Source: Imbricaverruca yamaguchii | Taxonomy: Eukaryota; Arthropoda; Thecostraca; Neoverrucidae | NCBI GenBank assembly: GCA_034440575.1 | Contig: JAOTOL010001661.1 | Span: forward strand, 4,758,501 to 4,822,500 | DNA length: 64,000 nt | Reading direction: 5' to 3' | In this document: one piece after another, positions 1 to 13,789 of the stretch | Layout of the letters: each line of letters begins with the position of its first letter | Numbering within the stretch: the first letter of the stretch is position 1 | Made by a program: the position numbers and the translations under genes | Notes under the pieces: generated by a model | What the model saw: only the letters and a program-made list of their open reading frames with translations | The model's database searches: none | Told to the model about the DNA's origin: nothing

Positions 1-139
1 CCCAGCGTGGGCGGACGGTTTTTCCCACCGACACCGTGTCGTGCGACTGCGACAAACAACCAACACAAAGACTGCTCTGGACCCGACCAAAGTTTCACGA
101 CGCACTGTTGTGGTTAGGTGAGTGGTGATTATCTGTAAT

Positions 140-340
140 CTGTTGTATTTGGTGAAGATGGGTAAGCTGTTGTACTCGGTGAATATGTGTACTCTGCAGT
201 ATATAGCGAAATGTGTAGTCCATAGTATTTTGTGAATAGTTGTGGTGTGTTTTTGGTGAACATGTGTAGTGTATTTTATTTTGTGAATACGTGTTGTATA
301 TTATATTTGGTGAACATCTGTTGCATACTTTATTTGTAAC
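140..340. repeat. Degenerate AT-rich direct repeats
   Basis: Five or six imperfect copies of a phrase like TTTTGGTGAACATGTGT recur every 30-45 bases, for example around 182, 229, 257, 284 and 308. The copies differ by substitutions and small indels, so this is an old, eroded tandem repeat. No coding potential is visible. Confidence 0.5.
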
Positions 341-2136
341 AGCGAAGAATTGGAACAGTTGAAAGACTTGTAGCTCATATCACCGCCACCGTGACGTCAC
401 ACCATGCCGATGAGTACCGAGCACTAATGGCGTTGACGATGTTCACATAAGCACGGCAATAGGTGACATTCCCAGTTGGCCCCTCCCCGCTGCAATGCAT
501 TGCACAGATCGTGTTTAATGTGCACTGGAACATTGGTCAGGATCAGCTTTCAGAGCCTTAAAGTAACTGTGGGGCCTAGTCTGGTACCGATCCGCTGGGT
601 GTATCAGGGGCGGATTCAGGGGCGGGCGCAAAGGGGCAGGAGAAGGAGCCTCTATGGAAATGTGACGTTCGCTAGAACGGAAAAGGCGCCCACTCGGAAG
701 AGGCTCGAATGCCCCACACCAATATTCCAGCCGAAGGAATCCCTCCGATAGGAAAGAGCACCCCTATTAGGTCAGGTGCACCATCCCCTATTAGAAGGCC
801 CCTTCCCCTATCCCTCTCCCGCCGAGCGAATGTTCAGCCGCAGGCGTCTCTCCACGGGCCACCGCAGCACCGCCACCCCTAGGAAATGGCTTCTCTCCAG
901 ACGGGTGCCTCCTGGTGGTAATTCTTCGATCCGCCCCTGGTGCGTCTTGGTTCTGAGGAAGCTCTGGCTCGTAGTGCAGCGGAAGAGTATGATGGCGCTG
1001 TCTGCGCTCTCTGTCTGGCGCTGCATTGTGCTGCTGATGTGTCGGTTGGCGAAGTTCAGCATTGGCTCTTTCATTCACCAACTTCCTGCGATGGCTAAGC
1101 CATCTGGGTATGGGATAATCGACTTGGCAGTGAGGCAGCCAGGGCAATTTCTATCAAGTCCGAGTGCAATGCCAAGCACTATTCGGAGTCGGACCCGCAT
1201 GCTGGAGGATGGAGGTAGCGCATCCGATGTCTGTACTGTGACATCTGACGAGCTCGTGCGAGACGAGATGGGGGAGAGGAGATCTCACGAGCAACGGACC
1301 GGACGTTAGCAAGTTGGGTGGGGGTGTGGGTGGGGTTGGGGTAGGGGGTGGAGGCAGAGGACATCCGGTGGTCGGGTGACGAGAAGATCTGATCAAGCGG
1401 GGCTGCTGATGGCGGCATATCTGACCCTGCACAATACATTGCTGGCGGTGCTGGACTCCACTCAACGCTGCATAAGGCACTGCTGAACTCAGAGCCTTCG
1501 TGGGGGGGGGGAGTTGGAGCCACAGACAATGAACAGACAGCGCGAGACCGGCAAATCCAGGGATCAGGCGGCACAGGATATCAGCACCCTGCACCAGGGG
1601 CAGGAAGTGACAGCGGCTCAGGAGTTATTGTCTCTTTATAAGTGATGCCATTTATCTTACTCGTGGCCGTCTAGTTTCCTATGCGGATAATGCCATAATT
1701 TTTGACGAAGCCTTTCCTGAGCCTTTCAGTTTGCCGACGTTCAAAATTTGTTTTGAAGACCGGCTTTAAGCACTTCAAAGCTGGTTTTAATTGAACTCGC
1801 TTGAACTTTCAGCCCTGCATTTGCTTGGTATTTTCAAATTTCAGCGGTAGTACAACAATTTTCGGAGCACTCATCACCTACACAGGCATCGCTTCAGCCC
1901 GGAAGCATTGCAGCTACTCATTCAAATACACACATCACGCACATATTATGTGACCGACAATCGTGGAGTGGAGCAGAAAAATTCACTTCAAAGTAATCCG
2001 ATTCTTCAATAAATGTCGCCCCCAGAATTATTGTCGGTCATCGCGAGCATTATCACATCCTGCTAACACTGAGTTCCTAAGGATGGGCAAACATTGGGAC
2101 GCTCATTTCCAGCATAGCTGCGTCAAAGTGTATATA

Positions 2137-2137
<1 letters not shown>
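341..2137. other. No gene seen; GC-rich stretch with a G-rich tract
   Basis: Short open frames occur on both strands between about 476 and 1600, but none has a recognisable domain and they overlap each other. A motif CAGGGGCGGATTCAGGGG at about 606-623 resembles ends of dispersed repeats elsewhere in the window. At 1313-1352 there is a run of GGG/GGGG blocks that could form a quadruplex on the plus strand. Confidence 0.4.
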
Positions 2138-2384
<247 letters not shown>

Positions 2385-2386
2385 CT

Positions 2387-2612
2387 TAATGCCATCCAGT
2401 ATATGCTCACCAAGCGGAGCGAAATGCCAGTCCAGGAAACGTCTGTCGGCCTTCAACTGCACTTGTCCCGGTGTAGACCAGAGACGACGAGGCTGGATCT
2501 TCCTTACAAGACAGCAGGAACCTGGAACGAGCTGCCACATGCCATTACTGCACACCGCGACATGAAAAGCTGTATGTCGCTACTCAGGTCATTTCAAACA
2601 GAGCTGATGTAG
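2387..2612 (+). pseudogene. 3' remnant of a non-LTR retrotransposon ORF (L2/CR1-like end)
   Basis: The frame ending at 2612 contains RLDLPYKTAGTWNELPHAI followed about 13 residues later by LLRSFQTEL. This 'W-N-x-L-P ... F-x-x-x-L' pattern is the usual extreme C-terminus of CR1/L2-type LINE polyproteins, just after the reverse transcriptase. Nothing upstream (a CA microsatellite) continues the enzyme, so it would be a strongly 5'-truncated copy. The call rests on a short pattern; a chance open frame is the alternative. Confidence 0.42.
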
Positions 2613-5491
<2,879 letters not shown>

Positions 5492-5575
5492 CAATGAAAC
5501 AGGTGCTGGTTGGTTGGTTATTGGAAATTTAGGGGCGCGTCGACTGCGTTGGTCATGTAGCGCCCAATGAAACAG
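5492..5575 (-). mobile_element. 5'-truncated SINE copy with 11-bp target duplication
   Basis: The direct repeat CAATGAAACAG occurs at 5492-5502 and again at 5565-5575. It encloses 62 bases that read on the minus strand as GGCGCTACATGACC... and end in CAATAACCAACCAACCA. The same CCAATAACCAACCAACCA tail ends the SINE at 55094-55248, in the same orientation. The tRNA-like head is missing here, as expected for a truncated insertion. The matching direct repeats are seen directly; family membership is inferred from the shared tail. Confidence 0.6.
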
Positions 5576-6003
5576 ATTCAATTGAGGAAAGTAATAAACG
5601 ATTTGTAAATCAATCAGAATCAAGCAAAAACTTTAAATGTTTGGAATTATATCACTGTTTTTGTGACAGGAGGCGCTTCATTGACGTCATAAACATCTCC
5701 TTTCCTTTCGCTACACGTTTTGCAACCTAGCTCCTAGCAGCCTTTCCAGTTTATTCTGTGTTGCCGAAGTCCGACATCCATAGCGATCGGTTGTTGCTTG
5801 TCGACAGGGCTCCAGTGGTATCCTGCTCGCTGAGCTGCCAATGTTGTTTGTCCGACTGAGGAATGCAAGGCGAGAGTAGCATATACCCGTGTCTCTCACT
5901 TCAGGGTTGTGCAGGGCAAGCGGTTACGCGACGACCATAAACGCGAATGCTTGTCCTTGAACACTGGCCCGTGATCAACCTGGTAGACTGTCACGTAACG
6001 CCT
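5576..6003. other. No gene seen
   Basis: Unique sequence. A short minus-strand frame at 5711-5899 has no recognisable motif. Confidence 0.35.
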
Positions 6004-6090
6004 AACTGTGAAGCGGCGCAGTATTCCCGGCCAACAGTTGTGAAGCGGCGCAGTATTCCCCGCTAATAATTGCTGTGAAGCGGCACAGCC
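6004..6090. repeat. Three-copy tandem repeat, about 32-34 bp
   Basis: TGTGAAGCGGCGCAGTATTC occurs at about 6007 and 6039, and a third diverged copy (TGTGAAGCGGCACAG) begins at about 6073. Spacing is 32 to 34 bases. Confidence 0.8.
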
Positions 6091-6464
6091 TAGGTCCCTA
6101 TTGGCCATACATGGAAAAGAGGTATATTGAAGGCTAATGCCGTCACCGACTGTACATAGTGAATAGTTTTGGGGAGGATTGGGGATTTTGCCGGGAGAAA
6201 TTAGTTTTTGGCATGGTAACTGGTTTTTACCGGTAAAAACCGGCAAGATGGTTACAACAGCCAAACAGTACCGCCATGTATACACCTCAGGACGTGTATA
6301 CAAGGACGATCTAGGAGTTCACAAATCACCATAGTCGCTTCTGATTTTCTAAAATAGGATTGTGACTGTCTTGAAGGTAAACTAAAAACATTATCTTATG
6401 CTACAAGCTCACGATTAAAAAAGGTGAACATCTTCGAAATAAGCACAAGATGCAGTGAATCATG

Positions 6465-6730
6465 ACGAGTTTAGCGATATATAGCTTCGTACAATTCGTG
6501 TTACTCTTCATTGAGCTCCAGGTCTCCAAACCTTGGGTGATCTCTACAAAATTTCCGATGTTATAACTCCTTAACCGTTGCTCCAATCTTTCCAATAATT
6601 GCACAGCTGAATTATAGAGAAAGGTTGTCTTTGCGTGATAAACTAGTGCTTGCATAATAGATGCATTTTCATCGGTATATCAAATATAATTTGACCCCTT
6701 CACTTGTCGATTTGTCGTGGAATGGACCAC
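6465..6730. repeat. Diverged duplicated segment, copy 1
   Basis: This segment shares an ordered series of phrases with 7200-7450: TATAACTCCTT, a CGTTG core, AATCTT and GCACAGCTGAATT, followed by a TCG(T/C)GGAATGG phrase near the right end. Spacing between phrases is similar in both copies, so they look like an old direct duplication about 750 bases apart. Neither copy has a sustained reading frame. Confidence 0.6.
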
Positions 6731-7199
6731 CAACCACAATTCGGAGACATTTCTGCTACTTGTTTAATCCTTGACTTCACAAGGATTTAAACACTTGTGC
6801 AACACAACACTCAAAATCAGATGACTATTATTCTCATCCTATCACGTGCCACGAACATCCGAAGGCTTGTATTTCAGTAATATACCGTTCTAAACACATA
6901 TTAAAATGCATCACGATTAACTGGCGTAAAATCAGCCATGCATGATAATTTTGAACGGATATGCATCTTTTTATGCGCAAAATTGATTTTAGATGTAAGT
7001 GATTGATTCAAAATGATATTACACAAAATATATTTTATATGTATATTTTCAAGGCCCTTTTTGATTCCAAAGATAAGATATCGAACTTCATTTTCGCACT
7101 TTTCAAAATGGCGTTGTAACTGGTCACGATGTCACGATTTCAGATGTCCTGCAAACGAAAATTGCGAAATGGTCAGTACAAGAAGTGGATTATTCTGAG
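6731..7199. other. No gene seen
   Basis: AT-rich spacer between two diverged copies of the same segment. No motif or long open frame. Confidence 0.35.
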
Positions 7200-7450
7200 T
7201 TCACCGATATATACTTTTGCACAATTCTGATTGTTCTTTATTGTATTAAGGACCTGTAAATACACCCTTGTTTGGTGACATCCCAGAAATGTCCGAGGCT
7301 ATAACTCCTTCATCGTTGACCTAATCTTCCTAAAATGGCACAGCTGAATTCGGCACATTCGATAACCCACACAAATACTTACGCAAAAATATATTGGGTG
7401 TTACACCCTTGCTGATTTATCGCGGAATGGGCCTCCCGCGACATTTTTAG
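7200..7450. repeat. Diverged duplicated segment, copy 2
   Basis: Partner of 6465-6730 in the same orientation. Best conserved are the TATAACTCCTT and GCACAGCTGAATT phrases and the ATCGCGGAATGG end. It could be two ancient insertions of one unknown repeat family rather than a local duplication. Confidence 0.6.
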
Positions 7451-8534
7451 TTCAAATTTTGCCTATGGCCATTGATGCTGTATAATACGTGACACTCTAT
7501 TGGACAGCATATCTTGTACCTTGTACAGCATATTTTGTACATCTGAAAAAAATCAGGGTGTTGACAGAACTCTTGACGTAAAACCGGTAAAAGCAGTTTT
7601 TGACACGTCAGTCTTAACAGTGGCAAAAACCAAGAAAGGCACGTTTCATGGAGATAACTATCAACCCTGATTCTCAGTATTGTGTCTTGGGATGCCATTA
7701 GCCGTTTTTATTTGTATGCTGGTTGCTTCTATGTTGTACATTTTGATGCTTGTGTGTTTTTCGGTTTCTATCTTTTTATGTCTCTAGTTTATTATTTACA
7801 TATGCTTTTGATATGACATAATGTGTTTTATGACACGACTTCCCGTATTCTTCGGTTTATGTTCCGTTGGTGTCATATGAATAGCCTAGGCCGAACTAAG
7901 CCACAGATGCTTCTCCCTGGTGGCGCAGTCTGCATTAGTGTGCCGAGCAGCCGCATGAACTTGTCACATTATACGTACACTTGCCAGCAGTGCTAGAGAA
8001 CTTAGAGCTACCTGGTTCCCCTAGTCGCCATTCTCGCTCAGCAAACTACGCATGGACCTCATAGGCACTAACAACTACGTATGGACCTCAATCGAGTGTG
8101 AATTATTATACACCCACTGCCCATCCCCACTGGGATCCACAGTTCATTCACATGTGCTGCCAAAGCATTGCATATTCGCATAGATGCAACATGCGTGCAA
8201 CATACGTGCCTTTTTATATTACTGGGCTTCTTTAAGCCGCACTTCAGACACGCGTACGCGATGCATACCTGGCGAGGTTTCAGTTTGTTCGGCACCGTTA
8301 CGGAACGGCCACTGTTGTACACGCGCCTGCTCTCACGTTCCCCCACTTCAGCACGAGCACCCGGCGAGGTCCCAGTGAGCAGAGCCCGGCTCCGACGACT
8401 CGAGGTCAGGTCGTGACCTCGGGTCATGTCACCGGGCCGAGGGACCTGTCTAAAGGCCAGTTTTTATAAATGCCGAGCGCCGATTGGTCAGCGTTAATCC
8501 GCTGGCATGGCAGTACAGCTCGTTAGAAGGTCGG
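7451..8534. other. No gene seen
   Basis: Unique sequence with only short overlapping frames. A small local duplication, ACTACG(C/T)ATGGACCTCA, is visible at about 8045 and 8074. Confidence 0.35.
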
Positions 8535-8690
8535 GCCGGAAATTTAAAAATTTTTTGTTTATAAACTTTTTTTTGTTATGGGATTTTTATAAATTTTTAA
8601 AAATAAATATTTTTCCCCCCCCTTTTTTTACCCCCCCCAAAAAAAAAGGGGGTAAAAAAAAAAAAATTTTTAAAAAAAAAAACCATCCTC
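8535..8690. other. Homopolymer-rich block, possible assembly artefact
   Basis: Nearly every base is part of a run: A, T, C and G runs of 4 to 13 follow each other, for example blocks of C8, T6-7, C8, A9-10, G5 and A13. Neighbouring sequence on both sides is normal. This texture is typical of noisy consensus sequence, although a real low-complexity tract cannot be excluded. Confidence 0.6.
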
Positions 8691-8705
8691 CATGAATGGG
8701 ACAGC

Positions 8706-9036
8706 ATGCATTCGTAATGGCCCGCACACTTCGTAAGGACTTGTAGGCATTCGCAAAGGCCCGTGATTCGTAATGGCTCGTGGACGTCCGTAAAGGCTCA
8801 AACGTTTTCAAGGGTCCGCAGTCGTTCATAGAGCCCGTAGACATTTGTAAGTACACATAGGCGTTCGTAAGGGGCGTAGATTTTCGTAATGGCCTTGAGC
8901 ATTCTTATGAGCCCGTACACGTTCGTAAGGACCCGTATAAGTTCGTAGGGACCGGGAGTAGTTCGTAATGGCCCGTATGCTTTCATATGGGCTCATAGAT
9001 GTTCGCAAGGGCACGTAGACATTCTTAGGGGACCGA
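8706..9036. repeat. Degenerate minisatellite, unit about 20 bp
   Basis: About 17 imperfect copies of a unit close to TCGTAAGGGCCCGTAGACAT. Lengths vary between 18 and 21 bases and copies differ by many substitutions, so the array is old. Open frames on the minus strand rich in Tyr, Glu and Arg are repeat translations. Confidence 0.85.
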
Positions 9037-9745
9037 GAACAGCTCCGGCGGCAACACAAATATTTGCCTTTCTGTCTTCGCCATGGCGATCCCGTAGATG
9101 ATTACATTTTGTACAATTACGATTACGATTACGTCCCGTAGACGATTACGAGACCTTGGCACGGCCCGAAGGGCAGCGCCAGGAGCCCGTGAAAATTCAA
9201 GGAGGGTCCGCCACTCCCCTTAGTTACGCCCCTGTAGTTGCCAAAGGTAACCGTCCACTCCGCGCGGAAATTGCGCGGCGCCATTACTAGGATGGCCGAG
9301 CGACAATACAGTTGACTGCTGGCGCCACCTCGCTAGTTTGCTCCCGGAATTATCCATTACCGGTATAAAAGACTGATTTCGCGTACTTTTCTACTTCTTC
9401 TTTTGTGCGGTGCGGCCCACAGCGGCTGCGCACGGAATCCAGCCGTAGACAGTGTCTCTCAAACATCACCGCCAGAGCGCGCGGCTGACGCCTTCCGCAG
9501 CGAAGTGAGCACTGCTCAGAGTTGGCTACCACTGAAGCTGCCACGGCATGGTGGGACTCGACACGGTCGGCTGCTGTTCCCTATAAAAATCGGTAGCATA
9601 CTCGACCGACCGGCTGTGCCAAACACGCCGCACCAGCTCCGTCTGGTCGACTGGCGGATACGGGGGCGGCTGCTCAGCTGCTCAGTTCACCCTGTGGCAG
9701 ACCAACAGGCGGAATGTAACGAGGGCGCGGACAGGACAACGGTGC
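9037..9745. other. No gene seen; GC-rich spacer
   Basis: At 9190-9235 the phrase GTCCGCCACTCCCCTTAG and the following TTACGCCCCTG are the reverse complement of a dispersed-repeat terminus seen elsewhere in the window. Two TATAAAA strings (9364 and 9582) lie upstream of an open frame at 9403-9996, but that frame has no domain and runs into the next minisatellite. Confidence 0.35.
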
Positions 9746-10240
9746 GGCAGCTTTATACGGGAACGTTATCCAGGAACATCACACCGGAACATTATACCGG
9801 AACGTTATACAGGAACGTCATACAGGAACGTTATACAGGAACATTATACCGGAACGTTATACTGGAGCGCTATACAGGAACTTCATGCAGGAGCATTATG
9901 CAAGAACGTTATGCAGGAACATTGTGTCAGACCATTGCACCTGAACGTTGTACAGGAACGTTATGTAGGAACGCTATTAAAAACGTTATGCATTAACGTT
10001 ATACGGGAACGTTATAGATGAACGTTCTGCCGGTACGTTGTATAGGAACGTTATGCATGCACGTTAAGTAGGTACTTTATACAAATACGTCTTACAGGAT
10101 CGTTATAAGGAAACGTCATGCAGGAACGGCATACAGGAACTTTATAGAGAAACGTTGCACAGGACCGTTCTGCAGAAACGTTCTGCAGGAATGCTCTGCC
10201 GGAACGTTCTGCAGGAACGTCCTGTAGAAATGTTCTGCCT
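9746..10240. repeat. Minisatellite, unit 13 bp with AACGTT core
   Basis: Roughly 37 copies of GGAACGTTATACA and variants. The core AACGTT is its own reverse complement. Because 13 is not a multiple of 3, translations repeat every 13 residues, which explains the long open frames here on both strands. Variation is higher toward 10000-10110. Confidence 0.93.
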
Positions 10241-10599
10241 TCGTCCCGGCTCGCCGCTGGGGGCAAAACAATCTCCCGAACGGAAGGGAGCTGCAGCACT
10301 GCAACGCAAAACTATCAAAACTTAAGAAGCTTGACGGTTGGGCCGAGCCGGGTCGGATCGGTCGTACGAAGTTCTCTTTCCGGTACACATACGCGAGGGT
10401 AAACGCGCTGAGCTTCGCCCTCGCTTGTGACGACTGCTGTCGCGACTTGCCAGCCTCACCTCGCCCATGACAGTGTTGCGCTGGGCGATACAGAGTGGCG
10501 TGTGTCAGTACGCGGTCTGTTATCATCTGATACCACGCGATCGTGTGGAAAAGCAGCAAATCAGCGGGTGGCCATCGGTAGTGTGCCGAAGCGGGAGGA
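10241..10599. other. No gene seen
   Basis: Unique GC-rich sequence between a minisatellite and a stuttering repeat. Overlapping short frames on both strands lack recognisable motifs. Confidence 0.35.
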
Positions 10600-10833
10600 G
10601 GAGGGGAAGGGGTAACCCCTCGCCCAATGAAAAGTGGTGGGCCCCAAATGATTGCACCAGGGCTCGGAAAAGGCATTCCGGGACGCCAAAAATCGCGCTG
10701 TGGTCAGAACAAATTGCACCGGAACCCGAAAACAAATCGAGCCGGGCTTCTGAGAAATTGATCTACGCAAGAGACATAAAAATCGCACCTGGCTCCCAAA
10801 AAAATCGCACTGGAGCAATCAAAATGCCGCCCC
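10600..10833. repeat. Stuttering repeat, AAATCGCACTGG type, left part
   Basis: Phrases such as AAAAATCGCACTGGAGC, AAATTGCACCGGAACCC and AAAATCGCGCTGTGG recur about every 20-35 bases. The same phrase family resumes at 11158 on the far side of a SINE, and also occurs at 36985-37465. Confidence 0.6.
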
Positions 10834-11157
10834 GGTAACTAAGTTGGTTAGTGCGCTGGCATGCACTGGTCTCCCCTGTCCTGGAAACACGGGGTTCGAG
10901 TCACTTCGCGCGCTCGCATTTAGCCCCCGGCCGGGAGTGTCGGTTGGCAGCTGGCCCGATGAGGCCTGGGACCAGCTACCGGTCGGCCGTGTCGGTGCAT
11001 TGACGGCACGTTAAACTTTCGATCAAAATTCTCCCGGTGAACAGGAATTCGTGGATCGGGTGGTGGGGCCAGGGTTCACGCAACAAGCTCTGCTTAGCAA
11101 TATAACCCTGGTTCCTAAAGCCATCCAGCAACAACTCGGATTAAATTTATTTTTATA
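10834..11157 (+). mobile_element. tRNA-derived SINE
   Basis: An RNA polymerase III promoter is visible: A box TAACTAAGTTGG at 10836-10847 (11 of 12 to the consensus) and B box GGTTCGAGTCA at 10893-10903 (10 of 11), 45 bases apart as in tRNA genes. A non-tRNA body follows, with a GACGGCACGTTAAACTTTC phrase of a kind common in invertebrate SINEs, and an A/T-rich tail near 11130-11157. It cannot be a tRNA gene because no cloverleaf end or CCA-side acceptor pairing is present. It sits inside a stuttering repeat that continues on both sides; target duplications cannot be told from repeat units. Confidence 0.72.
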
Positions 11158-11640
11158 TTAAAAAATCGCACTGGAGCCCTGAAAATCGCACTGGAGCCCC
11201 ACCAAAAAAAAAATAACAATTTGTGGAGCCAAAAATTAACGTTGGTGACTCTACGTAAATATAGCGGGGCATTAGAAGCGCACAGGGGGCATGCAAACGT
11301 ACTGGGGCCACCCAACGCGATCGGATCCTACAACGAAAGCGGTTGGGTATTAAAATATGTGCCGGGCCCTAAATAGACATGCCCGGGGGCCACATAAGTA
11401 ACACACCATGCGCCCTCAGAACGCACCGGGGCTCCGAAAGGATATCGGCGGTCGATGGGTGCCACAAAGACGGCATGAGGGGTTGCAAAAATATGATGTG
11501 CCCACATAAACGGCATGGTGCTAAAAACGCATCGGGGCGCGAAATAACACATCGGGGCCTTTGAAAGCGCGCCTGTTCGCAAAGACACCGTTGGTCCAGG
11601 AAAAATCACCAAATCTGAAAAGTCCTCAGGGTCTGAAGAA
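11158..11640. repeat. Stuttering repeat, AAATCGCACTGG type, right part
   Basis: Continues the repeat interrupted by the SINE: AAAATCGCACTGGAGCCC occurs twice at 11162-11200, then more diverged units with GGGGCC and AAACGCA phrases every 20-30 bases. Short minus-strand frames are translations of the repeat. Confidence 0.6.
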
Positions 11641-12365
11641 CGCTCTAGGCCCTAGAAGCTGGGACTTTTTAGGACATAGAAAACGCATCACTACCCAAAA
11701 AAAGCACATTAAATCCTTTGCCTTAGCGTAAGCCTCAAGAAGAACACAGAACCAACCGGCTCGCGTCGGTTCAACAGCCAATCTGGCAGCATATTTAAAT
11801 AAAATGATGATGTGCATCAAAGCTCACAGGAGCATTCGGATATCCTTTCCACCAGAAAATCTGGGAGGAAAAGAAATTATCTTCAAATAGAATTCATTGA
11901 ACTTTCCAGCAAACCATCATGCAAATCATTCCATGACGTCGCATGCATAGCAAGACTGGCATGTGAAATGACCTTTGAACTGCCGAGAGGGGATTACAAT
12001 CCGGTGACTTAGAGACGCGGGGGGTAGCTAAGGCTCCCCACAACAAAAACTAAGACGTCACCACATATTTTGGTAAAAACAAAATTGGTCACTTTGCACA
12101 AAAGTTGTGGTCGACATCTAGCGTCTTAAAAATGCTGCTACGTCGGGTCCCCCTCAAAATCCGTCTACCACCCCTGACGCAAAGTCTAGGTACGCCACTG
12201 GTGGCTATGGCTGCATGCCGAGAAGCCGCCGAGGCCGACCTGTGCCGACCTCCACCTGCGCATGCGTCGTGACCTCTGACTGGTCATCATGACCGCGCTG
12301 AGAGCGGAGAGCATCACTGCTGGTACCGTGCCCGGAGGGATTCCACCCACGCTGGTACAGCATCC
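11641..12365. other. No gene seen; possible decayed non-autonomous element at 12013-12205
   Basis: AGACGCGGGGGGTAGCTAAG at 12012-12031 and, reading the minus strand from 12205, CCAGTGGCGTACCTAGACTT bracket about 190 bases. Both resemble the GTGGCGTA-type termini listed as a dispersed family. The rest is unique sequence without sustained frames. Confidence 0.35.
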
Positions 12366-12690
12366 GAAGAAATGTCACCTGCACCGGTGCCGCACCCGGA
12401 GACCTGTCACCTGCACCGGTACCACACCCGGAGACCTGTCACCTGCGCTGGTACCACACCCGGAGACCTGTCACCTGCGCTGGCACCACACCCGGAGACC
12501 TGTCACCTGCGCTGGTACCACACCCGGAGACCTGTCACCTGCGCTGGTACCACACCCGGAGACCTGTCACCTGCGCTGGTACCACACCCGGAGACCTGTC
12601 ACCTGCGCTGGTACCACACCCGGAGACCTGTCACCTGCGCTGGTACCACACCCGGAGACCTGTCACCTGCGCTGGTACCACACCCGGATG
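12366..12690. repeat. Minisatellite, unit 32 bp
   Basis: About ten nearly identical copies with the core GACCTGTCACCTGCGCTGG followed by TACCACACCCGGA. The first two copies carry CACCGG in place of CGCTGG. High identity between copies suggests recent expansion. Open frames with a 32-residue period are repeat translations. Confidence 0.97.
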
Positions 12691-13349
12691 ACCGTCCTGG
12701 TCCTTCCTAGCTCGTGAAGAAGGCCAGTTTTGCTCCAAATCCGGCCACTTGGAGAGAGAGCATGACCCTATCTTCCCTCTTCCCTGCCCTCCACCGGTTC
12801 CGCTGTAACCGCCGCTGTCGAGTATCACGATGTAAACTCGTTGACGTCCAGGGTAGGCAATGGGCGTTATTTAAAAGTTCTGCAATCGAGTTATTTGGGC
12901 GCATTTTCGTACTGCTGTAACCTCTTGCTTCCACCAAGTAGCAAAGCATGCAAGCAAAAAGAAGATCCTTGGCTTTTTACGATGCAATTGACTGCTAAGC
13001 CATATAACATTGCCAACATCTCACGCCGATTGGATGCAGGTGAACTCGACACTTTCGCTGGCTATGATATTCGAACGGACGATCTTATGCCCAAGAGGCG
13101 GACAACCCATCGACTGAATTATTGCGACTGAACCAACATCCAAACTGGCCGAAAGTGTCACGGTTAAAATCGCATAAACGAGAAAAAATGTGCCGAACAC
13201 AGAGTACACAATGTGACAACAGCCCTTGTCCGATTAAAAATTATAAAAAGCAAGATTCGTGGCACTGTGGGGATAGTTATCAAACGTTGACAACTTGCCG
13301 ACTAAACGTTGCCAAAGACGATACGGTCCAGCTCCTCCGGCAACATCAG
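12691..13349. other. No gene seen
   Basis: Unique sequence between two minisatellites. Short overlapping frames only. Confidence 0.35.
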
Positions 13350-13645
13350 TGGTGCTAGGCGTGGGCGTGGCATCCGTGGCGCGAGGCGTGGGCGTGGCAT
13401 CAGTGGTGCAAGGCGTGGGCGTGGCATCAGTAGTGCAAGGCGTGGGCGTGGCATCAGTGGTGCAAGGCGTGGGCGTGGCATCAGTGGTGCAAGGCGTGGG
13501 CGTGGCATCCGTGGTGCAAGGCGTGGGCGTGGTATCAGTGGAGTAGAGTGTGGGCGCCGCATCAGTGGTGCAAGGCATGGGCGTGGTATCAGTGGAGTAG
13601 AGTGTGGGCGCCGCATCAGTGGTGCAAGGCGTGGGCGTGGGCGAG
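13350..13645. repeat. Minisatellite, unit 27 bp
   Basis: About eleven copies of a unit with core GTGGGCGTGGCATCAGTGG followed by TGCAAGGC. Because 27 is a multiple of 3 the array stays open in several frames, giving a nine-residue period (Thr-Pro-Thr-Pro-Cys-Thr-Thr-Asp-Ala on the minus strand). That looks mucin-like, but the same frame runs on into the next, unrelated repeat, so I do not call a gene. Confidence 0.95.
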
Positions 13646-13789
13646 CCGTTGCGGGATGGCGCGCAGCTCATCCAAGCGCTGCACACTTCTGCCGTAACCT
13701 CCACAACAAATTGCTTGTCAGTTTCAAGTTGCAAATTCAACTTCAGCCACGTGCTGGTCAGCATCCTGCTGATCCGATCCGTGACTCGG

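Noticed and set aside
9364..9996. TATA-like box with a downstream frame
   Set aside because: TATAAAA also occurs at 9582, the frame has no domain and runs into the 13-bp array; no evidence of a promoter.
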